A stretch of 11,712 nt of DNA from UBA11540 sp003445125. Lineage in GTDB: Bacteria > Bacillota > Clostridia > Oscillospirales > Ruminococcaceae. The notes under the pieces were generated by a model. The model made no database searches. It worked only from the letters and a program-made list of their open reading frames with translations, and was not told the origin of the DNA. Shown here piece by piece: positions 6,129-11,712 of the stretch. Position 1 is the first letter of the stretch. Every line of letters starts with the position of its first letter. The position numbers and the translations under genes are program-made. The DNA lies in assembly GCA_937899435.1 (NCBI GenBank), contig CALBQG010000134.1, positions 1-11,712 of the forward strand, given 5' to 3'.

Positions 6129-7481
6129 ATGAATTCCAAAAATGACTTTTCTTTTTTCGGCACACAGCCGATCGGCAAGCTGCTTTGGATGCTCGCCCCG
6201 CCCGTAATGCTGTCACAGCTGATTCAAGCCTTTTACAACATTGCCGACAGCTTCTTTGTTGGAAAATTTTCAAACGACGGTGTCACCGCCCTGTCGGTTA
6301 TCTATCCCGTACAGCTTCTTTTGCTCGCGGTTGCCGTCGGCACCGGTGTCGGCGTCAACACCGTGATGGCGAAGTTTTACGGTCACGGGGAGAACGAAAA
6401 AGCCGCCAAAACCGCCGGTACCGGTCTGTTTCTTGCCCTGATCGGATGGGTTATTTTCGCTGTTCTTTCCGTGCTGTTATTGGAGCCCTTCATCCGCATC
6501 TGCGCACAGTCTCAGCAGGTGCGCGATTACACACTGACCTACGGACGCATTGTTTGCGTGGGCAGTCTGGGCGTGTTCATCGAAAGCAACCAAAGCAAGG
6601 TTCTTCAGGCGCAGGGCGACATGAAAACGCCGATGATCGCGCAGGTCACCGGTGCTTTGACAAACATCGTTCTTGACCCAATTTTGATTTTCGGATGGGG
6701 ATTCATTCCCAAAATGGACATTGCGGGTGCTGCCATCGCTACCGTGATCGGGCAATTCGTTTCCGCGGCAATTGTCAGTGCAAAAAGTCTCTGCAAACCG
6801 CCGCGTTTTTCCGAGATGTCTTCCCTTATCCGCGACATCTACAAGCTCGGTGCGCCTTCCATTGTGATGCAGGCACTGTACACCACCTATATTGCCGGTC
6901 TGAACCTGGTGTTGGTCGGATTTTCCGATGCCGCCGTCACCGTGCTGGGGCTGTACTACAAATGGCAGGCGTTTTTCTTCATTCCGCTTTTCGGACTTCA
7001 GACCTGTGTTGTGCCGATCATCAGCTACAACAACGCCATCGGGCGGCAGGATCGCTGTCGGAAGATTTTGCGCTGCTCGATTCTGATTTCTGCCTCCTTT
7101 ATGATTCTCGGCATGATCGGATTCATCTTCTTTCCCGCACAGTTGATCGGGCTGTTCAGCAGCGATGAAAAGACACTGGAAATCGGCGTCACCGCCTTTC
7201 GGATTATTGCCCTTTGTTTTCTCCCCGCTTCCTTGTCGCTGATGTACCCGGTATACTTCCAGGCGCTCGGAAAGGGACGGGAGAGCGTGTTCGTCACCGT
7301 TTTCCGCCAGGTGATTCTATTGGTGCCGCTGGCGTGGGTCTTTTCCTTTTTCGGACTTGACTATGTATGGATCACCTTCCCCGTCACGGAAATTCTGACT
7401 TCGGTTCTGGCGCTTTACTACGATCGGAAAATTCAAAAATCCTCACAGACGAGCATTGAGTCAAAAGAACCGAAAACTTAA
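6129..7481 (+). CDS. MATE-family multidrug/metabolite efflux transporter
   Basis: A 450-residue inner-membrane protein with about twelve hydrophobic segments, of the NorM/MepA-like MATE superfamily, which exports organic cations or metabolites using Na+ or H+ gradients. Typical early sequence is seen: LAPPVMLSQLIQAFYNIADS around 19-38, FVGKFSNDGVTALSVIYP after it, then FYGHGENEKA, QAQGDMKTPMIAQV and NIVLDPILIFGWG at the end of the first half. Length is normal. The ATG comes 7 nt after the nagA stop and lacks a close Shine-Dalgarno, so it is probably translationally coupled to nagA. A strong terminator follows. Why a MATE pump sits in an amino-sugar operon is not clear; the substrate cannot be read from sequence. 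Confidence 0.9.
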   Translation: MNSKNDFSFFGTQPIGKLLWMLAPPVMLSQLIQAFYNIADSFFVGKFSNDGVTALSVIYPVQLLLLAVAVGTGVGVNTVMAKFYGHGENEKAAKTAGTGLFLALIGWVIFAVLSVLLLEPFIRICAQSQQVRDYTLTYGRIVCVGSLGVFIESNQSKVLQAQGDMKTPMIAQVTGALTNIVLDPILIFGWGFIPKMDIAGAAIATVIGQFVSAAIVSAKSLCKPPRFSEMSSLIRDIYKLGAPSIVMQALYTTYIAGLNLVLVGFSDAAVTVLGLYYKWQAFFFIPLFGLQTCVVPIISYNNAIGRQDRCRKILRCSILISASFMILGMIGFIFFPAQLIGLFSSDEKTLEIGVTAFRIIALCFLPASLSLMYPVYFQALGKGRESVFVTVFRQVILLVPLAWVFSFFGLDYVWITFPVTEILTSVLALYYDRKIQKSSQTSIESKEPKT

Positions 7482-7492
7482 AAATTCCGTGA

Positions 7493-7524
7493 GAAAAGAC
7501 AGCCGCCGATGCGGCTGTCTTTTC
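7493..7524. terminator. Intrinsic terminator after the MATE gene, probably bidirectional
   Basis: A perfect 14-bp stem (7493-7506 with 7511-7524) has a CGAT loop. The stem has a GC-rich top and an AAAA/TTTT base and is followed by TTGTTT on the plus strand. It begins 12 nt after the MATE stop. The same stem read on the minus strand, 55 nt past the methyltransferase stop, can end that operon too. Confidence 0.9.
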
Positions 7525-7579
7525 TTGTTTGGAATACATTTTCACCGAGGCATGGCAAAGAGAATATCACCGCGCAGTG

Positions 7580-8203
7580 TTACCGCCGTTTTCCATTTTC
7601 GGTTCTGTTTTCAAGAACCGCCACAGCGCACGGAATCTTGCCCTCGCACAAAAAATAACGCGCGTCCGTATACCCGACATCAGCAAAAAAGTGTTGGTAG
7701 GTCTCGGAAGTAAATTCCCTCCTGAAATTTGCGCCCGCTTTGCCGATTGCTTCGGAAACGCGATTGGTCGTCCCTTTCTCCGTTCGGTTCATATAGGTGG
7801 GAATGATCAGTTTTCCGCCGGGCTTGCAGACACGCTCCAGCTCGTGCAATGCCCGATACGGATCGTCCAGCAGATGAATCACGTTTGCCGCAACGACGGT
7901 GTCAAAGCATCCGTCCGGGTAGGAAAGCTGCAGGATATCGGCAGTTTCAAAAGTGACATTGCTGAAGCCTCCGTACTTCTTTTTTGCCCGTTTCAGCATC
8001 TTTGCGGAAAAATCCGTTGCCACCAAGCGCTTGCATTTCGGTGCGATCACACCCGTGAGCAGTCCCGTACCGCAGGCACATTCCAGCACCGTGTCGAAAG
8101 GCGCAATCAGCTTTTCCACCGTTTTACACAGCGTCTTGTTTGCCTTTCTGTTGATGCCCTTTGCAAAGACATCGTATACCCATGCAACACGATCCCAAAA
8201 CAT
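7580..8203 (-). CDS. Class I SAM-dependent methyltransferase (UbiE-like)
   Basis: A 207-residue cytoplasmic methyltransferase. Motif I is VLECACGTGLLTG (39-51; E41, G45, G47), the acidic end of beta-2 is D64 in VATDFS, FDTVVAANVIHLL (100-112) is the motif II region, and LERVCKPGGKLIIPTY (122-137) is the post-motif II strand and loop. The early VAWVYDVFAKG resembles small UbiE/Coq5-type enzymes. The substrate is unknown. ATG 8203 is chosen because GAGGGG lies 7 nt upstream; a GTG at 8254 would extend it by 17 residues without a better site. It is the last gene of the minus-strand operon, 53 nt after the hydrolase, with the shared terminator at 7493-7524 beyond it. Confidence 0.88.
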   Translation of the reverse strand: MFWDRVAWVYDVFAKGINRKANKTLCKTVEKLIAPFDTVLECACGTGLLTGVIAPKCKRLVATDFSAKMLKRAKKKYGGFSNVTFETADILQLSYPDGCFDTVVAANVIHLLDDPYRALHELERVCKPGGKLIIPTYMNRTEKGTTNRVSEAIGKAGANFRREFTSETYQHFFADVGYTDARYFLCEGKIPCAVAVLENRTENGKRR

Positions 8204-8256
8204 CGTTGATCCCCTCTTTGCTTGCAGCTTTTCATACGTTGCGAAAACGCGCACCG

Positions 8257-9030
8257 TTACGGTTTCAGCCCGGGCAGCTTCGGCAAGGAATCTGTCTCCA
8301 TGATTGACCGAAGCAGTTCGGCGAATCCCCGCGGATTTCTGATCTGATACTCCATATGGTTACAGCCCTCAAAAACCGGATAGTTCCCCTTCGGATACGC
8401 TTCCATGACCGCTGCCCGATACTTATAATGCTCCTCGGCACTGCCGAACTCGAAATACATATTTCTTTGCAGCGCTTCTGACAGAACCGGAAACGGCTTA
8501 TCCTCCAGGCTATCCGCCATCTGACGGCGCAGATTACCGTATTTCAGCGCTTTGCCCGCAGCAATGAAATAGGGCTTGATCGCGTCATCGTCGCACCACA
8601 TGATTTTTTTGAGCGTTTTGCCCTTTGACAGATACAGGCTCTTGATTGCCAGATACAGAAACGGCGTCATGATACGGCGTGTTCCTTTTCCGATTTGCGC
8701 AAACTGTCCTCCGTCGAAAAAAACGTGCCCGACGGGCAGTTTGGTCTGTGTCAAAAACGCCATTGCCAGATCTGCACCGATGGACGAAGCGACAACCAAA
8801 GCAAGGCTTTTCACGCCTTCACGCTGCAAAAAATTTTCCAGCTGATGCACTTCGTCCGATTTATCAAGATATTTTTGTCCCTCGCAATAAACAGTGGAGG
8901 TCGGCAGGATACAGAAATATTTGTCCTGCAAGTTCCGTGCCACCGGCTCGCTGCTTGCTCCCGTGACGCCCATGGCGTGAAAAAACAGCACCGCAGGATT
9001 CTGTTTTTCTCCCAATGTTTCAAACAGCAT
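8257..9030 (-). CDS. Alpha/beta hydrolase of unknown substrate
   Basis: A 257-residue protein with the alpha/beta-hydrolase plan. The oxyanion-type loop HAMG is at 18-21. The nucleophile elbow is ASSIG (81-85), a GxSxG variant with Ala in the first position and S83 as nucleophile. The catalytic His is probably H225 in GCNHMEY near the C-terminus, with the acid perhaps in the MYFEFGSAEE segment. No signal peptide is seen. It could be an esterase or lipase-like enzyme; the substrate is not readable. ATG 9030 has GGGGG at a 7-nt spacing, and the preceding gene stops 15 nt upstream, so it is in the operon with the membrane protein and the methyltransferase. Confidence 0.85.
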   Translation of the reverse strand: MLFETLGEKQNPAVLFFHAMGVTGASSEPVARNLQDKYFCILPTSTVYCEGQKYLDKSDEVHQLENFLQREGVKSLALVVASSIGADLAMAFLTQTKLPVGHVFFDGGQFAQIGKGTRRIMTPFLYLAIKSLYLSKGKTLKKIMWCDDDAIKPYFIAAGKALKYGNLRRQMADSLEDKPFPVLSEALQRNMYFEFGSAEEHYKYRAAVMEAYPKGNYPVFEGCNHMEYQIRNPRGFAELLRSIMETDSLPKLPGLKP

Positions 9031-9045
9031 TTTCTCACCCCCAGA

Positions 9046-9547
9046 TCAATGAACAAAAATCATCATGATTGCCGACAGTACCGCCGCGATGAGTGCCATA
9101 CCGACCGTGCCGAAAATCCACTTCCGGCACTTGTCTTTTCCGCTGATGTACGGTTTCAGGTCCTCCGTGCCGGGAATTGTCCACGCCTTCGTGTGTCCGA
9201 CCCAAAAATCATCCACAAGGAATCGGTCGATCAGATTCATCACCGACAGAATGACAAGCATTTGCCAAAACCCCGCAAGAAACCCGCTTGCACCGTTTAC
9301 CGCATAGACACAAATCAGCACATAGGCAATATAGCCGGGGAGGGCAGATTGCCTTGAAAAGCAGGCTGTTTTGTTTGATTTTTTCATGCGTGGTCAATCC
9401 CAGCCGCACGCACCGATCCTGTACCTGCGGGCTGTAAAGATGCACCATGCCGACCGCACCTTTCCGAATACCGACCGCGCAAACGAGAAAAAGCAATGCA
9501 CCAAGCCCCAAGCCTTCCGCAAGCGTTTTTAAGATCAATTCTTTCAT
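9046..9547 (-). pseudogene. Four-helix membrane protein of unknown function, frameshifted near 9340
   Basis: One protein of about 166 residues is split over two frames. From ATG 9547 the first frame gives MKELILKTLAEGLGLGALLF and continues to NSLLFKAIC. The next residues, LPGYIAYVLICVYAVNG and onward to the stop at 9046, are in another frame. The switch fits one extra C in the C-rich run at 9337-9344. The joined protein has about four hydrophobic helices and a polar signature, GHTKAWTIPGTEDLKPYI, before the last helix. The start is sure: ATGA overlaps the stop of the dehydrogenase gene and GGGAG lies 9 nt upstream. I do not recognise a function. A sequencing error at a C run is a real alternative to true inactivation. 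Confidence 0.75.
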
Positions 9548-10470
9548 TTCAGATAACTCCCGCACTCCGTTTCAAGCGCCCGCCATGTCGGATATTCCGC
9601 ATTGTTTTCGTCAAAAAACTTTTTCAGATCCCGATTCAGTGCACTCATTTCGTCAACTGCGTTCATGGCATGATCGGAGGCGCAGATCTTTCCGAGACTC
9701 GTCGCACACATGAGTTTAAAGAAACGTAGGCAGGTTTTGTGATACGCCTGACCTTCAAATTCCTCATCCGCTTTCGGAAGAATTTCATGTCCGGCATTTT
9801 TTATGGCACGGTAGCCCTCGATATTGGCATCGATCATTTGATTCAGATATGCCGTATTGCCCTTGAGTTTTTTCAGGTTGCCATCCGTTTTGTAGCACGC
9901 AAAAGCCGCCGGCAGCACAAACGCCGCATGGCACAAAAGATAATCTCCCATATTCGGTTCATAAACCACTTTGTATTTTGTACCGTCGAAAATCCGACCG
10001 ATCAACGGCTCGTTGGACGGCGCATGACGCAGCTGTCCGATGGTGATTTTGTGAAGATCAATCGAAACCACGCGTTTTTGCTCCCGATGTCCCGCCGAGA
10101 GGGCAAAGGCAAAAAGGACGTTTTTCTCCGGCAGCGACGCAGCAATCGCCTCTGCACGCACATTGTTTCCCACAAAAACGAGATTTTCCGTCTTGTTTTC
10201 CCGCAGGGTATCCATGATGGCTTCAAGCTGCGTATACCGCACTACAACAAAGATCACATCGTATACGTCCTCCGGTTTCAGTTCGGTCACTACCGGAACA
10301 TGGCTGACCGACGCCCGAAGGGAAAACTTGTTCTTTATCCGCAGCCCGTTTTTCCGGATTTCCTCTGCCCATTCTCCCCGTGCAAGCAGCGTCACATCTT
10401 TCCCGGCACGAAACAAATTATTTGCAAGGTTGCAGCCGAGCACCCCTGCTCCGAATATCAATATTTTCAC
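9544..10470 (-). CDS. Ketopantoate reductase (ApbA/PanE)-family dehydrogenase lacking the usual catalytic Lys
   Basis: A 308-residue NAD(P)-dependent 2-dehydropantoate-reductase-family protein. The Rossmann loop is clear at the N-terminus: VKILIFGAGVLGCNLANNL with GAGVLG at 7-12 (start GTG read as Met), then LLARGEWAEEIRKNGLRI, FVVVRYTQ (74-81) and VGNNVRAEA. In true PanE, interdomain helix W-x-K-(x)n-N carries the catalytic Lys; the matching segment here is DYLLCHAAFV (176-185) with Cys at that place, so ketopantoate is an unlikely substrate. GTG 10470 is chosen because AGGAGGG (10478-10484) lies 7 nt upstream; the frame stays open to 10620 but only through leader sequence. First intact gene of the operon; its stop overlaps the next ATG (ATGA). 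Confidence 0.87.
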   Translation of the reverse strand: MKILIFGAGVLGCNLANNLFRAGKDVTLLARGEWAEEIRKNGLRIKNKFSLRASVSHVPVVTELKPEDVYDVIFVVVRYTQLEAIMDTLRENKTENLVFVGNNVRAEAIAASLPEKNVLFAFALSAGHREQKRVVSIDLHKITIGQLRHAPSNEPLIGRIFDGTKYKVVYEPNMGDYLLCHAAFVLPAAFACYKTDGNLKKLKGNTAYLNQMIDANIEGYRAIKNAGHEILPKADEEFEGQAYHKTCLRFFKLMCATSLGKICASDHAMNAVDEMSALNRDLKKFFDENNAEYPTWRALETECGSYLK

Positions 10471-10718
10471 CGTCAAACCCTCCTGATCTTTTTTGAAATA
10501 TCCGAGCTTCCCGCTAAAGTTAGTTCGCGCTAACCAAACGGCATTTGAAAAACCGCCCGCCAGCAGTTCTTTCCCTTCGGGCAGTTTCTTCCACGTGCCG
10601 TAAAAGCAAGCACAGCACAACCGCGTCCTGCTCCAATAGCAAAGCCTTTAAGACCCCTTCGATCCCGTCCAAATTCAACGAATATGTAATTTATAAAAAT
10701 GACCGCAATCGTTCATCC
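10471..10718 (-). other. Leader between promoter and dehydrogenase gene; possible gene remnant
   Basis: About 250 nt lie between the predicted transcript start and the GTG at 10470. No intact gene is seen. Two overlapping minus-strand stretches have codon-like character in different frames: one from about 10690 (LDGIEGVLKALLLEQDAVV) and one from 10620 (FYGTWKKLPEGKELLAGGF). Joined by a shift near 10620 they could be the remains of one protein, which I cannot name. A structured leader RNA is the alternative, though no known riboswitch was recognised. A 13-codon ATG frame at about 10713-10672 has no good Shine-Dalgarno. Confidence 0.3.
10519..10534. promoter_or_regulatory. Candidate operator: inverted repeat GTTAG-N6-CTAAC
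   Basis: Exact 5-bp arms GTTAG (10519-10523) and CTAAC (10530-10534) around TTCGCG, about 50 nt upstream of the dehydrogenase GTG. The form resembles short TetR-type operators. No regulator is intact nearby, so the binding protein is unknown. Confidence 0.35.
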
Positions 10719-10724
10719 GGTCAT
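10699..10724. promoter_or_regulatory. Inverted repeat ATGACCG-N12-CGGTCAT at the operon transcription start
   Basis: Seven-bp exact arms (10699-10705 and 10718-10724) lie immediately downstream of the minus-strand -10 box, over the predicted start. It may be a repressor site. Read on the minus strand the right end is followed by TTTTTAT, so a weak terminator for the GNAT transcript is the alternative. Confidence 0.4.
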
Positions 10725-10753
10725 ATTATAACATACCGCCATCCGTTTTTCAA
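10725..10753 (-). promoter_or_regulatory. Sigma-A promoter of the dehydrogenase-membrane protein-hydrolase-methyltransferase operon
   Basis: On the minus strand TTGAAA (10748-10753) and TATAAT (10725-10730) are separated by exactly 17 nt, near consensus. It points toward the operon ending at 7580. The transcript would begin near 10718 and carry a leader of about 250 nt. Confidence 0.7.
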
Positions 10754-10986
10754 TAGAAAAATTGAAATTTAACCGCCAATTCCCTCGTTCTCTCGTGATA
10801 AAATTCCGAGTCTGTTCCTCACGTATGCCTGTGAAAATTCTTAGGGATGCTCTCCGACAAGTCCGCCCTGTTCTTTTTTCAACCGTCGGCAATCGCCGTG
10901 ACTGTCACCGAGAACCTCATCAGCACACGGCAACCGCAGGAAATACCGTATCGGAGTTTTCCGTGCCGAATTCTGAATATCTCCTG
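10754..10986. other. No recognisable gene
   Basis: This stretch follows the early stop of the GNAT gene. One minus-strand frame stays open to 10841 and reads SARKTPIRYFLRLP and onward, which could be decayed or frameshifted GNAT C-terminal sequence, but I could not fit it to the fold. From 10754 to 10840 the DNA is AT-rich and shows nothing specific. Confidence 0.4.
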
Positions 10987-11445
10987 TCATTTTGCCTTTC
11001 TGCCTGCCCAAACGGCGTTGGATATCATATATCCCTGTCCCTGATACGGTTCTCTGACACATACCAGCCCGACATAGAGATACGGCTTCTTTGCCTTGTC
11101 AAATTTTTTGCCGAGCCCCGAACCGCCCTTTGACATGATCTTCATAAAGCGGATGATCTCTTTTGTCTTCATGGCGCCGAGAAAGCCATTAACCAAAGGC
11201 AATGCAGCTTTCAGACCGACTTTCTGTCCGGGAAACTTATAGGCGATGAATCCCTCGCCGTTTTCGCTTGTAGCATACAGCATTCCGCTTTGCAGTGCCA
11301 TTTTCACATAGCCGCTTATGAATGATGCCACTGCCTCACGGCTTGGAAATGCGTCAATCAGTCCGTGTTCCGTACCGTAATCATAATAGCCAAAGGCGTG
11401 ACCGATGTCTACGATCGTGCTTTCGTGAAGTTCTGATACTTTCAT
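10987..11445 (-). CDS. GNAT-family acetyltransferase, C-terminally truncated
   Basis: A 152-residue protein from ATG 11445, placed 2 nt after the stop of the upstream gene with AAGGG ahead of it. The strand and loop YLYVGLVCVREPYQGQGYM (122-140) are GNAT beta-4 and motif A, the acetyl-CoA pyrophosphate loop (QGQG). In related enzymes another 50-70 residues follow, with the rest of the acetyl-CoA helix, beta-5 and the C-terminal strands; here the frame ends 12 residues later with NAVWAGRKAK and TGA. So it is probably non-functional, through a frameshift, a stop mutation or a deletion near 10987-11025. The substrate is unknown. The start is preferred over 11538, which would run inside the upstream gene. 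Confidence 0.7.
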   Translation of the reverse strand: MKVSELHESTIVDIGHAFGYYDYGTEHGLIDAFPSREAVASFISGYVKMALQSGMLYATSENGEGFIAYKFPGQKVGLKAALPLVNGFLGAMKTKEIIRFMKIMSKGGSGLGKKFDKAKKPYLYVGLVCVREPYQGQGYMISNAVWAGRKAK

Positions 11446-11447
11446 GG

Positions 11448-11712
11448 TTATTTGTATCCCTTTCCTTGTGAAAATACCGGCGGCCAATATGGCATCGGCT
11501 CGGCACCGACCTTCAATTTGAAATCGCAGTACCCCCATTCCTCCATGCAGGTATGTTCACGGAAGAGCGGTGCGCCAACGATTCCGAACATGACATAATC
11601 GAGATTGCACAGATACGGCATATATTCCTCGTAACCGTATTTCCGTGCAAAATTCGCGAGCGGGCAAACAAGATTGTGATAGCTGAAATCATAGCCCGAC
11701 TCCGGCGGCAGT
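11448..11712 (-). CDS. L-2-amino-thiazoline-4-carboxylate hydrolase-like protein (partial, C-terminal end)
   Basis: The gene enters from the right edge; only its last 87 codons are present, so no start is visible. The visible part reads YDFSYHNLVCPLANFARKYG, then YLCNLDYVMFGIVG and CDFKLKVGAEP. The Cys-containing NLVCPL segment, the C-N-L-D-Y motif and the YCDF end resemble the ATC hydrolase family, named for a Pseudomonas enzyme of cysteine synthesis; most Firmicute members have no proven reaction. It stops with TAA 2 nt before the GNAT ATG and its 3' end carries the GNAT Shine-Dalgarno, so the two are co-transcribed and probably coupled. Confidence 0.65.
   Translation of the reverse strand, partial: LPPESGYDFSYHNLVCPLANFARKYGYEEYMPYLCNLDYVMFGIVGAPLFREHTCMEEWGYCDFKLKVGAEPMPYWPPVFSQGKGYK

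Noticed and set aside
5264..6178. Minus-strand open frame of 304 codons opposite nagA
   Set aside because: Antisense shadow of nagA; no recognisable motif, and it would overlap nagA and the MATE start completely.
7529..8209. Plus-strand open frame of 226 codons opposite the methyltransferase
   Set aside because: It has no family motif, while the minus strand encodes clear SAM-binding motifs with a good Shine-Dalgarno.
9739..10533. Plus-strand open frame of 264 codons opposite the dehydrogenase
   Set aside because: Shadow frame with no motif; the minus strand has GAGVLG and operon spacing.
10471..10620. N-terminal extension of the dehydrogenase to 10620
   Set aside because: AGGAGGG sits 7 nt before GTG 10470, directly ahead of the Rossmann strand VKILIFGAG; extra residues before that strand are not usual in this family.
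10898..10908. Small palindrome GTGAC-T-GTCAC
   Set aside because: Five-bp arms of this type are expected by chance at this length, and it is not placed near a promoter or gene start.
1..11712. tRNA, rRNA, CRISPR array, insertion sequence or phage genes
   Set aside because: No cloverleaf-like or rRNA segments, repeat-spacer series, transposase or integrase motifs, or long direct repeats were seen by eye on either strand.

Overview
The window looks like a chromosomal segment from an endospore-forming Clostridia-type Firmicute. The evidence is an intact spoIIID behind a textbook sigma-E promoter, G-rich Shine-Dalgarno sequences before most genes, consensus sigma-A promoters, CsoR-type copper control and mixed, moderate-GC codon use. 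A placement in Oscillospirales is a guess from general character; no rRNA, tRNA, CRISPR array, insertion sequence or phage gene was seen.

Layout, left to right. (1) 1-2930: a copper-export operon, csoR-copA. Two TACCC-N5-GGGTA operators flank the -10 box. CopA carries a CopZ-like metallochaperone domain fused in frame at its C-terminus, yet that domain keeps its own Shine-Dalgarno and ATG. A perfect 20-bp palindrome separates it from the convergent spoIIID. (2) 2924-3250: spoIIID (minus strand) with its sigma-E promoter, which abuts the terminator of the next gene. (3) 3282-7524: an amino-sugar locus. A divergent NagB-like isomerase/deaminase (minus) faces an AraC-type regulator, nagA and a MATE transporter (plus). 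The regulator reads in two frames and looks frameshifted. The divergent control region holds two sigma-A promoters and a dyad between them. NagB and NagA would together convert GlcNAc-6-P to fructose-6-P, but the NagB has substitutions at key positions.

(4) 7580-10753: a minus-strand operon read from about 10718 down to 7580: a ketopantoate-reductase-family dehydrogenase lacking the usual catalytic lysine, a four-helix membrane protein of unknown function (frameshifted here), an alpha/beta hydrolase and a SAM methyltransferase. It has a consensus sigma-A promoter, two dyads and a roughly 250-nt leader of unclear content. This is the best candidate for an uncharacterised small-molecule pathway. 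(5) 10987-11712: a minus-strand pair, the C-terminal end of an L-2-amino-thiazoline-4-carboxylate hydrolase-like protein (cut by the window edge) followed 2 nt later by a GNAT acetyltransferase that stops just after its acetyl-CoA loop.

A theme of the window is broken or fused reading frames: AraC (about 4430), the membrane protein (about 9340), the truncated GNAT, and the copA-copZ junction beside two A7 runs. Either several accessory genes are decaying, or the assembly contains single-base indels; read data would decide.
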